Numbered from the stretch's first letter, positions 1-7,930 are shown. The stretch: DNA of 56,655 bases from Lachnospiraceae bacterium (GCA_022792535.1 JAAWBG010000010.1:1-56655); one strand, 5' to 3'. The notes: a model not told the origin generated them from the letters alone. Translations and numbers: made by a program.

Positions 1-11
1 ATTCCTTCGGA

Positions 12-96
12 TTTCCTATAAGATAAAATAATTATCGCACTGCGGCGGGAAAGAAATGAGCCGCCGAAGCGGCCCGCCGCAGGCGGAGAATCCTGC
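12..96. repeat. GC-rich dispersed repeat, copy A
   Basis: This stretch of about 85 bases is repeated at 311-397 with roughly 85 percent identity judged by eye. It contains the inverted arms CTGCGGCGGG (41-50) and CCCGCCGCAG (73-82). It is followed by a short hairpin at 89-107 (AATCCTGC, loop AAG, GCAGGATT) and then CTTTCTT, which resembles an intrinsic terminator. No gene is visible between 1 and 440; the stretch holds this repeat, a terminator-like stem at 218-270, and the hairpin and second copy upstream of the first gene. Confidence 0.65.
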
Positions 97-217
97 AAGG
101 CAGGATTCTTTCTTAATTATAGTCGGTTAAACGAACGAAAGCAAGTTACAGAGTCTGACAGTTAATTTTTTTGTGATTATTCCGATACATAAAACAGAAT
201 GAAATATTGAGCTAAGG

Positions 218-270
218 ATAGCGCTTTTTCTAAGGATGGAAGTCATGTATAGAAAAGCGCTATTTTTTTC
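218..270 (+). terminator. Intrinsic terminator-like hairpin
   Basis: The arms ATAGCGCTTTTTCTA (218-232) and TAGAAAAGCGCTAT (250-263) are inverted repeats with one extra T, separated by a 17-base loop. A run of T residues follows directly (263-269). It could end an upstream transcript or act as an attenuator for the gene at 441; the sequence does not decide this. Confidence 0.55.
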
Positions 271-321
271 TTATAGGAAAGAACTTGTCACGCTAATGTG
301 TGAAAGTATCTTTCCTATAAG
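270..321. repeat. Dispersed palindromic hairpin, copy 1
   Basis: The outer arms CTTATAGGAAAGA (270-282) and TCTTTCCTATAAG (309-321) are perfectly complementary, with an inner ACTTGTCACGCTAA segment. The same design recurs at 4793-4842. The right arm runs straight into GC-rich repeat copy B, so hairpin plus repeat form a composite element of about 130 bases. The window start (13-22) carries the same right arm, so a further copy probably extends off the left edge. Confidence 0.7.
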
Positions 322-397
322 AGAAAATAAAATGATCGCACTGCGGCGGAAAGGAAATGAACCGCAAGAGCGGCCCGCCGCAGGCGGAGAATCCTGC
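311..397. repeat. GC-rich dispersed repeat, copy B
   Basis: This is the second copy of the 12-96 repeat. It shares TTCCTATAAGA, ATCGCACTGCGGCGG and GCGGCCCGCCGCAGG, and ends in AATCCTGC. It sits 44 bases before the start codon at 441, so it forms part of the leader of that gene. No transposase or target-site duplication was recognised. Confidence 0.65.
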
Positions 398-440
398 GGA
401 CTTGCTTGCTTTGTTCTTGTAGAAATGGAGGACTTAAAAA

Positions 441-2222
441 ATGAACTATACGCATGATATCAACAGTACCTTGATAAATGGCTCTTATTATGGAAAAGGC
501 TGCTTTGCCTCTCCCATGAAAGAACTGAATGAGCAGACTGTTTTGGTAGAAAACAACAGGGAAAATAAAAATGACAGCTACCGTCAGAAAACAAAATATG
601 ATGACAGGGTAGACCACTACTACAGTACCTATGATTTAGGTATATTGTTGCAGAACAGTGACAGTTACCTGGAAGGGAAACTGGATACAAATGAAGATGC
701 AGACTGCTATTCCTTTTCCTATTTCCAGAAGAATTTTTATGAAAAGATGGGCTTAGAAACGGAAGTCACGATCCGTCTGGAAAATATTCCGGAGGGCTGT
801 AATTATGACCTGATTGTTTATGATATGCAGGGAAATCAGGTAGGGATAGGGAAGGATAATGGCCATGGAGGCAGGGAACTTACTCTGCCGGATTGGAATG
901 AATCAGGCCGTTATACCATTAAGGTGGAAAATCGCGGAGATGGAAATGTGAATACAGAGGCGCCTTACCGCATCCGCATTACGGAAGAACGGTATCAGAA
1001 ACAGGAGAAGACAGATGAAAGACAAGAATACACGGATGAAATTGAAAGGCTGCATAGGGAGCAATATGATTCTTTGCCGGAAGATGAACGCTATACGGGC
1101 GCGAAAAACGTGGAAGAACTGCTGGAGAAAAAAGCATCTGGTGAACGGATGGACAGTCAGGAGGAAGCATATTTGAAAATTTTTGCGAACCTGCATGATT
1201 ATGAGCGGGCGTCGGCTCAGGGCAGAATACGGAACATGTTGTTTCCGAAAATAGAGGAGGCGCTAAGAAATGCAGGGATTCATGTACAGGGGAAAGAGTT
1301 TACCATAGAAATGGATATTTATGGGGAGATAATTATTACCGGGGATTTATCAGAGGAAGAAAAACAAAAGGCCGCAGGTATATTGGAAGAACAGTTTGCC
1401 GATGAACTTTGGGACTGCCATATGCAGGCGTCAAATGATACCACAGAAGAATTTAACCGGATTAATGCTTATAAGGAACTTTCCAGTTTTCTTCGAAAAT
1501 CAACGGGAGGACAGTATTCCTGGAAGGATATTTCAGTGGATGAGAATGGAAAGATCAGGGGACTCCCTCAAAAGATGTGCCAGTTGTTAAATTCCCAGGA
1601 AAGCAATGGCAGATATGAGCAGTTAAGGGATGACATTCTGATGCTTTATGATTATGGGCGGGTGTATGGGATGGATGAACTCTCCGATTATAAAGTAAGA
1701 TATGAGGTGGCAGGATCGGACGTGAAATCATTCAAAAATGCGGTAAATTCAATGAACGAGCCGCTTATCGTCAACTGGAACGCAGTGGTTGATCCATATG
1801 GGATATTTAAGAGTTTTGCGATGGTGGAGTCTCGTCTGAAACAACTGACCGACCCAACAGCTTCTAAAAAAGATGAAGATATGGAAAAGATTGCAGAAGA
1901 GTATGCCAGGGGTAAACTTGACATACTGATAGAAAAGAAAAAAGCCATGCAGAATTCGGGAATGGCAAAAAGCTCTAGCGAGGAATACGCGGAGTATAAA
2001 GCGGCATATAACGCGTACCATTCGGAAAATGGAGAAAATTTAATAGCGGCAATGACAGGTGATGCAAAAAAAGCTTATTATATATATAAAAATATTATTG
2101 ACGGAATATCAGTCCCAATAAAAGATGCGGAATTTCTTATGCTGTACAATGGCATGATGTATTCGGCAGCCAGAAGCGAATATGTACGAAAAACAGACGA
2201 ACTGTATCATATCATGCAATAA
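441..2222 (+). CDS. Uncharacterised protein with PPC-like beta-sandwich domain
   Basis: This 593-residue protein starts at an ATG preceded by GGAGG. I do not recognise the whole protein. Residues of about 75-185 resemble a bacterial pre-peptidase C-terminal (PPC) domain: LEGKLDTNEDADCYSF, then a strand reading YDLIVYDMQGNQVG, and a final GRYTIKVENRG. PPC domains are usually secreted, yet there is no signal peptide or membrane segment here, which is odd. The rest is charged, mostly helical sequence with no catalytic motif I can name. It stands alone between a repeat-rich leader and the perR promoter. Function unknown; a structural or surface-associated role reached by a non-classical route is only a guess. 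Confidence 0.8.
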   Translation: MNYTHDINSTLINGSYYGKGCFASPMKELNEQTVLVENNRENKNDSYRQKTKYDDRVDHYYSTYDLGILLQNSDSYLEGKLDTNEDADCYSFSYFQKNFYEKMGLETEVTIRLENIPEGCNYDLIVYDMQGNQVGIGKDNGHGGRELTLPDWNESGRYTIKVENRGDGNVNTEAPYRIRITEERYQKQEKTDERQEYTDEIERLHREQYDSLPEDERYTGAKNVEELLEKKASGERMDSQEEAYLKIFANLHDYERASAQGRIRNMLFPKIEEALRNAGIHVQGKEFTIEMDIYGEIIITGDLSEEEKQKAAGILEEQFADELWDCHMQASNDTTEEFNRINAYKELSSFLRKSTGGQYSWKDISVDENGKIRGLPQKMCQLLNSQESNGRYEQLRDDILMLYDYGRVYGMDELSDYKVRYEVAGSDVKSFKNAVNSMNEPLIVNWNAVVDPYGIFKSFAMVESRLKQLTDPTASKKDEDMEKIAEEYARGKLDILIEKKKAMQNSGMAKSSSEEYAEYKAAYNAYHSENGENLIAAMTGDAKKAYYIYKNIIDGISVPIKDAEFLMLYNGMMYSAARSEYVRKTDELYHIMQ

Positions 2223-2266
2223 CATTCCGCTCTGGAAATGTGAAAATTCCTTGAAAAAATTTTATC

Positions 2267-2295
2267 TTGACAAAGGAGATTTTATAGGCTAATAT
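2267..2295 (+). promoter_or_regulatory. Promoter of the perR-hydrogenase operon
   Basis: A consensus -35 TTGACA (2267-2272) is separated by 17 bases from TAATAT (2290-2295). This is a strong vegetative-type promoter. The PerR box begins six bases after the -10 element, so a bound repressor would cover the transcription start. Confidence 0.8.
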
Positions 2296-2300
2296 TAGAA

Positions 2301-2315
2301 TTAGAATAATTCTAA
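2301..2315. promoter_or_regulatory. PerR/Fur box
   Basis: TTAGAATAATTCTAA is a perfect 7-1-7 palindrome identical to the PerR box consensus. It lies at the expected transcription start of the downstream PerR-family gene, which implies autorepression and co-repression of the hydrogenase-rubrerythrin gene. Confidence 0.85.
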
Positions 2316-2334
2316 AAAGTTCCGAGGTGATATT

Positions 2335-2697
2335 ATGACAAAGTATGCAGAAAAAATATTGAATCTGATCAATCATTCCCAGGATCATCTGACTGCAGAG
2401 GAGATTTTTCTTCTGTTGAAAAAAGAAGAGCCGAAAGTGGTTCTGGCTACGGTTTATAATAATCTGAATACTCTGTACAATGAAAGTATGATCCGTAAGG
2501 TCTGTATGGAAGGAGAGCCGGATCGCTATGACCGGATTCAAAAACATGATCATCTGGTATGCAAAAAGTGTGGAAGATTGGCGGACATTACCTTTGAGGA
2601 CTTTACACAGAAATTAGAAGACCAATTGCAGGAGGGCATTTTAAGTTATGATTTGAAAGTATTTTATATCTGTCCAGACTGTAAAGGAAAAAAATAA
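2335..2697 (+). CDS. perR: PerR-type peroxide-responsive repressor (Fur family)
   Basis: This 120-residue Fur-family protein has the winged-helix segment LATVYNNLNTL and two zinc-binding pairs, CKKC (Cys78/Cys81) and CPDC (Cys113/Cys116). The regulatory-metal ligands expected for PerR are visible: His18 in DHLTAEE, an Asp in DRYDR, His73 and His75 in HDH, and Asp86 at the position where PerR carries Asp and Fur usually Glu. That favours a peroxide sensor over an iron sensor. PerR acts by iron-catalysed histidine oxidation, which releases DNA. The gene has its own operator (2301-2315) and is 11 bases upstream of the hydrogenase-rubrerythrin gene, so the two are very likely co-transcribed. Confidence 0.88.
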   Translation: MTKYAEKILNLINHSQDHLTAEEIFLLLKKEEPKVVLATVYNNLNTLYNESMIRKVCMEGEPDRYDRIQKHDHLVCKKCGRLADITFEDFTQKLEDQLQEGILSYDLKVFYICPDCKGKK

Positions 2698-2708
2698 GGA
2701 GGTAAAAC

Positions 2709-4751
2709 ATGCAGCATTTATCCATGGATATCCGGGTTCCCATTGAGTCCGATAATCCAAGTATCACAAGAGAAGAAAAGAAATGTATTAAATGCGGAAT
2801 GTGCAAAGAAGTCTGTACCAATCAGATTGGAGTACATGGAACTTATACCTTTGAGGAGACGGAAGGCAGAGCAGTCTGTATTAATTGCGGCCAGTGCGCA
2901 AATGTCTGTCCGGCAGACAGCATTACAGAAAAGTATGAGTATCTGGATCTGCAGAAGGCCATTGCAGATCCGCAGAAAGTGGTGATTGTAAGTACTTCGC
3001 CCTCTGTGCGGGCCGCATTAGGGGAAGAATTTGGAATGGAGGACGGAAGTTTTGTCCAGGGGAAGATGGTGGCTCTGCTTCGAAAATTAGGCGTCGACTA
3101 TGTACTGGATACGAATTTTGCGGCTGATTTGACAATTATGGAAGAGGCCAGTGAGCTGATTGAGAGAATTACGAAACAGACGGGGCCCCTGCCTCAGTTT
3201 ACCAGCTGCTGTCCCGCATGGATTCGTTACTGCGAGATCTATTATCCAGAGATGATTCCTCATCTTTCTTCTGCAAAAAGTCCCATCGGAATGCAGGGGC
3301 CGACGATCAAGACATATTTTGCAAAAAAGGCGGGAATTGATCCAAAGAAAATCGTAAACGTGGCCCTTACTCCCTGTACCGCTAAAAAGTACGAGATACG
3401 AAGACCAGAGATGGATGCGTCTGGGAAGTATCATAAGGATGAAGAAATGCGTGATATGGATCTGGTGATTACCACCAGAGAATTGGCGAAATGGGCAAAA
3501 GAAGAAAAAATAGATTTTCTGGAACTGCCAGACAGCGATTATGACAATCTGATGGGAGAAGCCTCCGGTGCAGGTGTGATCTTCGGCAATACAGGAGGAG
3601 TTATGGAGGCTGCCCTGCGGACCGCTTACGAATACATAACAGGCGAAAGTGCGCCGGATGCACTGTTTCATTTTATGCCGGTGAGAGGGTATGAAGGTAT
3701 CCGGGAAGCTACTCTTAAGATCAATGAAATAGACGTCCATGTGGCAATTGTGTATGGAACAAAAAATGCAGGGGAGTTAATTCGGCAGATCAAAGAGGGC
3801 AAGAAAAAATATCATTTTGTGGAAGTGATGACCTGTCCTGGAGGATGTATTGGCGGAGGCGGCCAGCCCAAAGATATGAACAAAGATAAAGATACAGTCA
3901 GACAGGCCCGGATGGAAAGTCTTTATGCAAAAGATGAAACTATGACGCTTCGAAAAAGCCATGAAAATCCAGAGGTGAAAAAAGTTTACGAAGAATTCTA
4001 TGGAAAGCCTTTGAGTGAAATGGCCAAGAAAATGCTGCATACCTTTTATGAGGATCAAAGTAAAATAATAAATAGAAAAGGAGAGAAAAAAATGAGAACA
4101 TGGAAATGTAAAGTATGTGGTTATATTTATGAAGGAGAAAAACTGCCGGATGATTTCGTCTGCCCAGTATGTAAACAGCCAGTTTCCGCTTTTGAAGAAG
4201 TGGGAGGAAAAGCAAAACATAAATATGTAGGCACCCAGACAGAGAAGAACTTGGAGGCTGCTTTTGCAGGGGAATCTCAGGCAAGAAATAAATATACTTA
4301 TTTTGCCTCTGTGGCAAAGAAGGAGGGATATGAGCAGATTTCTTCCCTGTTTCTGAAAACAGCAGAGAATGAAAAAGAACATGCCAAAATGTGGCTGAAA
4401 GAGTTAAAAGGGATCGGAGATACTTCCCAAAATCTGACTGCTGCGGCAGAAGGGGAGAATTACGAGTGGACCGATATGTATGAGGGATTCGCGAAAACTG
4501 CAGAGGCAGAAGGATTTCCAGAGCTGGCAGAAAAATTCCGTATGGTGGGAGCCATCGAGAAACACCATGAAGAGAGATATCGTGCCCTGCTGAGAAATGT
4601 GGAGACTGCAGCAGTCTTTGAAAAGAGCGAAGTAAAAGTATGGGAATGCCGCAACTGCGGACATATCGTGGTTGGAACAAAGGCTCCAGAAGAGTGCCCC
4701 GTATGCGCGCATCCACAGAGCTACTTCGAGGTAAATGCAGAGAATTACTAA
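2709..4751 (+). CDS. [FeFe] hydrogenase fused to rubredoxin-rubrerythrin-rubredoxin
   Basis: This 680-residue polypeptide joins two enzymes. Residues 1-85 hold two [4Fe-4S] ferredoxin motifs ([21 protein letters not shown]). Residues 90-420 form the hydrogenase H-cluster domain with L1 TSCCPAW (165-171), L2 TPCTAKKYE (from 221) and L3 [13 protein letters not shown] (Cys376, Cys380). Residues 462-680 are a rubrerythrin with an N-terminal rubredoxin (CKVCG, CPVCK), a four-helix di-iron domain ([32 protein letters not shown]) and a second rubredoxin-like knuckle (CRNCG, CPVC). Known chemistry: hydrogenases exchange electrons with H2 and rubrerythrins reduce H2O2. Inference: electrons from H2 or ferredoxin reach the di-iron site to detoxify peroxide. 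The L2 Met of classical enzymes is Thr here. An internal Shine-Dalgarno and ATG (4092) could also yield free rubrerythrin. Confidence 0.88.
   Translation: MQHLSMDIRVPIESDNPSITREEKKCIKCGMCKEVCTNQIGVHGTYTFEETEGRAVCINCGQCANVCPADSITEKYEYLDLQKAIADPQKVVIVSTSPSVRAALGEEFGMEDGSFVQGKMVALLRKLGVDYVLDTNFAADLTIMEEASELIERITKQTGPLPQFTSCCPAWIRYCEIYYPEMIPHLSSAKSPIGMQGPTIKTYFAKKAGIDPKKIVNVALTPCTAKKYEIRRPEMDASGKYHKDEEMRDMDLVITTRELAKWAKEEKIDFLELPDSDYDNLMGEASGAGVIFGNTGGVMEAALRTAYEYITGESAPDALFHFMPVRGYEGIREATLKINEIDVHVAIVYGTKNAGELIRQIKEGKKKYHFVEVMTCPGGCIGGGGQPKDMNKDKDTVRQARMESLYAKDETMTLRKSHENPEVKKVYEEFYGKPLSEMAKKMLHTFYEDQSKIINRKGEKKMRTWKCKVCGYIYEGEKLPDDFVCPVCKQPVSAFEEVGGKAKHKYVGTQTEKNLEAAFAGESQARNKYTYFASVAKKEGYEQISSLFLKTAENEKEHAKMWLKELKGIGDTSQNLTAAAEGENYEWTDMYEGFAKTAEAEGFPELAEKFRMVGAIEKHHEERYRALLRNVETAAVFEKSEVKVWECRNCGHIVVGTKAPEECPVCAHPQSYFEVNAENY
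4079..4094 (+). promoter_or_regulatory. Internal ribosome binding site and start for the rubrerythrin module
   Basis: AGGAG (4079-4083) lies eight bases before ATG 4092, in frame with the long ORF. The ATG matches the natural N-terminus of a rubredoxin-first rubrerythrin ([11 protein letters not shown]). The preceding linker is A-rich and looks like an intergenic spacer that lacks only an in-frame stop. Confidence 0.7.
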
Positions 4752-4792
4752 GGATGGGTTAGACAGGCGGAGTTTTTAAGCCATATCTTTTT

Positions 4793-4842
4793 CTATAGGA
4801 AAGATCTTGTCACGCTAAAACGTGAAAGTGTCTTTCCTATAG
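4793..4842. repeat. Dispersed palindromic hairpin, copy 2
   Basis: The outer arms CTATAGGAAAGA (4793-4804) and TCTTTCCTATAG (4831-4842) are perfectly complementary, with inner CACG/CGTG pairs around loop CTAAAA. It shares GGAAAGA, CTTGTCACGCTAA, GTGAAAGT and TCTTTCCTATA with copy 1 at 270-321. It follows the hydrogenase-rubrerythrin gene and may serve as its 3' end. A second small inverted repeat follows (GGACAAAAT at about 4845, CCATTTTGTTC at about 4868). Confidence 0.7.
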
Positions 4843-4887
4843 AAGGACAAAATAAATGGGGACTTGTCCATTTTGTTCAAAAATTTC

Positions 4888-4916
4888 TTGACTTTAAAAT
4901 CTTACAGATGTAGTAT
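4888..4916 (+). promoter_or_regulatory. Promoter of the penicillin-binding protein gene
   Basis: TTGACT (4888-4893) and TAGTAT (4911-4916) are separated by 17 bases. The BlaI/MecI-like operator O1 overlaps the spacer and the -10 element, the usual place for a blocking repressor. Confidence 0.75.
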
Positions 4917-4918
4917 TA
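4902..4918. promoter_or_regulatory. BlaI/MecI-like operator O1
   Basis: TTACAGATGTAGTATTA closely follows the BlaI/MecI core TACAnATGTA with flanking TA-rich bases. It belongs to a repeated block (AATCTTACAnATGTA) that recurs at 4961-4975. Confidence 0.7.
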
Positions 4919-4963
4919 AATTGCATAGAGAACAATTCTCCGCAAATTTTTTTACATGAAAAT

Positions 4964-4980
4964 CTTACATATGTAATATT
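4964..4980. promoter_or_regulatory. BlaI/MecI-like operator O2
   Basis: CTTACATATGTAATATT contains the perfect palindrome TTACATATGTAA. It lies 62 bases downstream of O1 and 30 bases before the start codon at 5010. Paired operators of this kind precede bla and mec genes in Firmicutes. Confidence 0.72.
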
Positions 4981-5009
4981 AAGCGGTAAGAAAAGAAAGG
5001 AAAGATAGG

Positions 5010-7181
5010 ATGAAAAGAAAAAGCAGAAACAAAAGAAAAAAGAGGAGGGACAGGTTTCTATGGATGAAAAGGCTTGCTGTTTTGACAATTGCGGGAATCG
5101 CTGCCTTGGCTGTGACAGCCATGTTTATGGGAAAGCATGATCAGAAGGAAGCAGGGAAAACAAAGGAGGCCAGGGAACCGCAAGAGCTTTTAATCCAGTA
5201 TATGAACTATATTCCAGAGCAGAAATATGAAGAAATGTATCAAATGCTGAATCTTGAGGAATATGGCAGAATCAGCCAGGAAGATTTCATAAAGCGAAAC
5301 AGGGCCATTTATGAGGGAATGGAAGTGAAGAATCTGGAAACTGAGATTATCTCATATCAGAAGGAAAGAGAAACGGTTACTTATCAGACTTCTTTTGACA
5401 CCATTGGAGGAAGGATCTGTTTTGAAAATGAGGCGTTTTTTCTGAAAGGGGAAAATGGATATGAATTGGTATGGGATGATTCTATGATCTTTCCAGAACT
5501 GGGATTCACAGATAAGGTAAAAGTTTCCACTATACAGGCAGAACGAGGGGAGATTTTGGATCGAAATGGACGCGTGCTTGCAGGAAAAGGCACGGCTTCT
5601 TCTGTGGGAGTTGTTCTGGGAAAATTGGAAAACCGGGAAGAGGCGGTGGGGCAGATGGCGGTATTGTTAGAAATGGAGCCAGAAGCCATAGAAAAGAAGT
5701 TGTCTGTTTCCTGGGCAAAAGAGGATTCCTTTATCCCTATCCAGACCATTCCCAAGCTAAAAGAGGCAGAGCTGATGGTCTATGAAAAAAGCGGGGTAGA
5801 AAGGGTCGAACTAGAGCCAGATGAAAAGCTGCTGGCAGAGAAGGAGCGCCAAGAGAAATTATTGGAGATTCCGGGAGTGATGCTGGCGGATACTCAGGTG
5901 CGGGAATACCCCCTTGGGAAGGCGGCGGCACATTTGACCGGGTATGTGCAGAATGTGACAGCAGAAGACTTAGAAGCCCATCCAGGAGAAGGATACACTG
6001 CCGCCAGTGTGATAGGAAAAAGCGGAGCGGAAGGGCTGTTTGAGAAAGAACTGCGGGGCCGAAACGGATGCAGGATCTATATTGCAGATTCTGCCGGAAG
6101 GGAAAAAAAGGTGCTTGCAGACCAGGCGGTACAACATGGCCAGAATATTCGACTGACCATAGACGCTGATCTTCAGACTGCGTTGTACGAGCAGTTTCAG
6201 GAAGATAAAAGCTGTTCTGTGGCTATGAATCCCTATACAGGAGAAGTGCTTGCCCTGGTCAGCACGCCTTCTTATGACAGCAATGATTTCATTATGGGAT
6301 ATTCCAAAGAGCAATGGGCAGCGTTAAATGAAGATGAGAAGAAACCCATGTATAATCGTTTCCGGCAGACTTGGTGCCCAGGTTCCGTCTTTAAGCCTGT
6401 TACCGCCGCCATCGGCCTGGAATCGGGAGCGGTTGACCCCTTAGAAGATTATGGGGAAGAGGGACTGCGCTGGCAGAAGGACGGGTCCTGGGGGTCTTAT
6501 TACGTGACGACCCTTCATGCATATCGGCCTGTTATTTTGGAAAATGCTCTGATTTATTCGGACAATATCTATTTTGCAAAAGCAGCGTTGAAGATTGGAG
6601 CAGAAAAGATGTCGTCCTCTTTGTCAGAACTTGGGTTTCAGAAAGAGCTGCCTTTTGAGATTTTGATGACCAAGTCCCAATATTCAAACACAGAGTTCAT
6701 AGAAACAGAGATACAATTGGCAGACAGCGGATATGGACAAGGGCAGATCTTGATCAATCCTTTGCATATGGCATGTATTTATTCAGCCTTTTGTAATGAG
6801 GGAAATATGATCAAACCCTATCTCACCTATTCGGAGGAAAAAAGCGTTGATTACTGGATTCCGGGAGCATTTTCTAAAGAAACTGCGGATCAGATTTTAG
6901 AGGGAACAAAAAAGGTGGTAAGCGATCCCAATGGAACCGGGTATAGAGCGCGCCGGGAAGAGGTGGTTTTGGCAGGAAAAACGGGAACTGCAGAGATCAA
7001 GGCGTCTCAAAATGATGATTCCGGCACGGAACTTGGCTGGTTTGTGGTCTATACTCCTGAGAGAAATGAGGAACGTCCCATTCTGCTGGTCAGTATGGTA
7101 GAAGATGTAAAAGAAAGGGGCGGAAGCGGTTATGTGGTGGAAAAAGAGAATCTGGTGTTAGGAAAATGGTTTCATAAGTGA
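5010..7181 (+). CDS. Class B penicillin-binding protein, MecA/PBP3-like
   Basis: This 723-residue D,D-transpeptidase cross-links peptidoglycan on the outer face of the membrane. A basic N-terminus and one membrane anchor (about residues 19-41) are followed by an NTF2-like MecA_N region (about 50-155), a dimerisation domain with RGEILDRNGRVLA, and the transpeptidase domain. The active-site motifs are intact: SVFK with Ser459, SDN at 517-519 and KTGT at 657-660. The N-terminal extension is the hallmark of low-affinity subclass B3 proteins such as MecA and PBP3. Two BlaI/MecI-like operators suggest induction by cell-wall-active beta-lactams, but the cognate repressor and sensor are not in the window. 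Actual beta-lactam resistance cannot be read from the sequence. Confidence 0.88.
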   Translation: MKRKSRNKRKKRRDRFLWMKRLAVLTIAGIAALAVTAMFMGKHDQKEAGKTKEAREPQELLIQYMNYIPEQKYEEMYQMLNLEEYGRISQEDFIKRNRAIYEGMEVKNLETEIISYQKERETVTYQTSFDTIGGRICFENEAFFLKGENGYELVWDDSMIFPELGFTDKVKVSTIQAERGEILDRNGRVLAGKGTASSVGVVLGKLENREEAVGQMAVLLEMEPEAIEKKLSVSWAKEDSFIPIQTIPKLKEAELMVYEKSGVERVELEPDEKLLAEKERQEKLLEIPGVMLADTQVREYPLGKAAAHLTGYVQNVTAEDLEAHPGEGYTAASVIGKSGAEGLFEKELRGRNGCRIYIADSAGREKKVLADQAVQHGQNIRLTIDADLQTALYEQFQEDKSCSVAMNPYTGEVLALVSTPSYDSNDFIMGYSKEQWAALNEDEKKPMYNRFRQTWCPGSVFKPVTAAIGLESGAVDPLEDYGEEGLRWQKDGSWGSYYVTTLHAYRPVILENALIYSDNIYFAKAALKIGAEKMSSSLSELGFQKELPFEILMTKSQYSNTEFIETEIQLADSGYGQGQILINPLHMACIYSAFCNEGNMIKPYLTYSEEKSVDYWIPGAFSKETADQILEGTKKVVSDPNGTGYRARREEVVLAGKTGTAEIKASQNDDSGTELGWFVVYTPERNEERPILLVSMVEDVKERGGSGYVVEKENLVLGKWFHK

Positions 7182-7305
7182 GTCTGGACAGCAGAAAGAA
7201 AAGCTTTTTGACAGTTCTGCAAGTGAAATAACAAAATCGTACAAATTCCAGTTATGAAAACCTTCCTAGCATTATTATATAATAAAAAAATGGAATTTTC
7301 AAGAC

Positions 7306-7334
7306 TTGTACCTGCCGGCGTTTTCGCCTATACT
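7306..7334 (+). promoter_or_regulatory. Promoter of the 7388-8771 gene pair
   Basis: TTGTAC (7306-7311) and TATACT (7329-7334) are separated by 17 bases, 54 bases upstream of the start codon. The rest of 7182-7387 is AT-rich and shows no gene. Confidence 0.7.
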
Positions 7335-7387
7335 ACAGATCTATTATAGTCCACAAGTGTGAATGGCAGCGAATATCTTAAGGAGGT

Positions 7388-7930
7388 ATGTGTATGGGCG
7401 AACAAAATTGGCTGGAGTTGATGAATCGTCAAGTTTGGCTGGAACAAGTGAGGAAAACAAATCAATATACGGAAAAGTTTGGACTGACATTGTCAGAACA
7501 AGACATGGAGCTTTTGCTGGCGGGAAAAAATGATATTTTGAAAATGGAACGGAGGGTAGAGTTAGGCCAGGGCATTCTGCCGCAGATTATCTATACATTT
7601 TGTGATTCTTCTTTTTTGTCGCAGGATAATTATGTGGAAGTTCTGGGGCGGCTTCAGGAAATATTTTATATGTACAAAAATGAAATGCAGGATGAGATCA
7701 CAGATGAGGAATTATTGAATTTTATGCAGGAACAATTTGAGACAGTTTGCTGCGGAGATCTGGACTATCTAGAGGGAACCTGCCTGGATATCTTTGCACA
7801 GGCAGTCAGAGCGGGATATAAGGGATATCAGAAGACAAAGGGACAGGGGGAATTTGAACAATTTGATCTTGTGAAAAGATGGGATAAAGAACTGTATCTG
7901 GAAACCTTAAGAGAACTTTGCTGGAGGTGA
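7388..7930 (+). CDS. Uncharacterised protein, DUF6323-like
   Basis: This 180-residue soluble protein has no signal peptide or membrane segment. It starts at ATG 7388 behind AAGGAGG; an in-frame ATG at 7394 is an alternative start. It is rich in acidic and aromatic residues and predicted mostly helical, with the readable stretch LTLSEQDMELLLAGKNDIL near the N-terminus. From memory it resembles a family annotated DUF6323 in Lachnospiraceae, but I could not check this. It is five bases upstream of the next gene, so the two are surely co-transcribed and their products may work together. No catalytic motif is visible. Confidence 0.7.
   Translation: MCMGEQNWLELMNRQVWLEQVRKTNQYTEKFGLTLSEQDMELLLAGKNDILKMERRVELGQGILPQIIYTFCDSSFLSQDNYVEVLGRLQEIFYMYKNEMQDEITDEELLNFMQEQFETVCCGDLDYLEGTCLDIFAQAVRAGYKGYQKTKGQGEFEQFDLVKRWDKELYLETLRELCWR

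Noticed and set aside
236-457. Open frame of 73 codons across the leader of the first gene
   Set aside because: It lies entirely in the hairpin and GC-rich repeats, has no ribosome binding site and overlaps the start of the real gene.
12-4842. CRISPR array
   Set aside because: The repeats are few, imperfect, palindromic and far apart, without regular spacers or cas genes.
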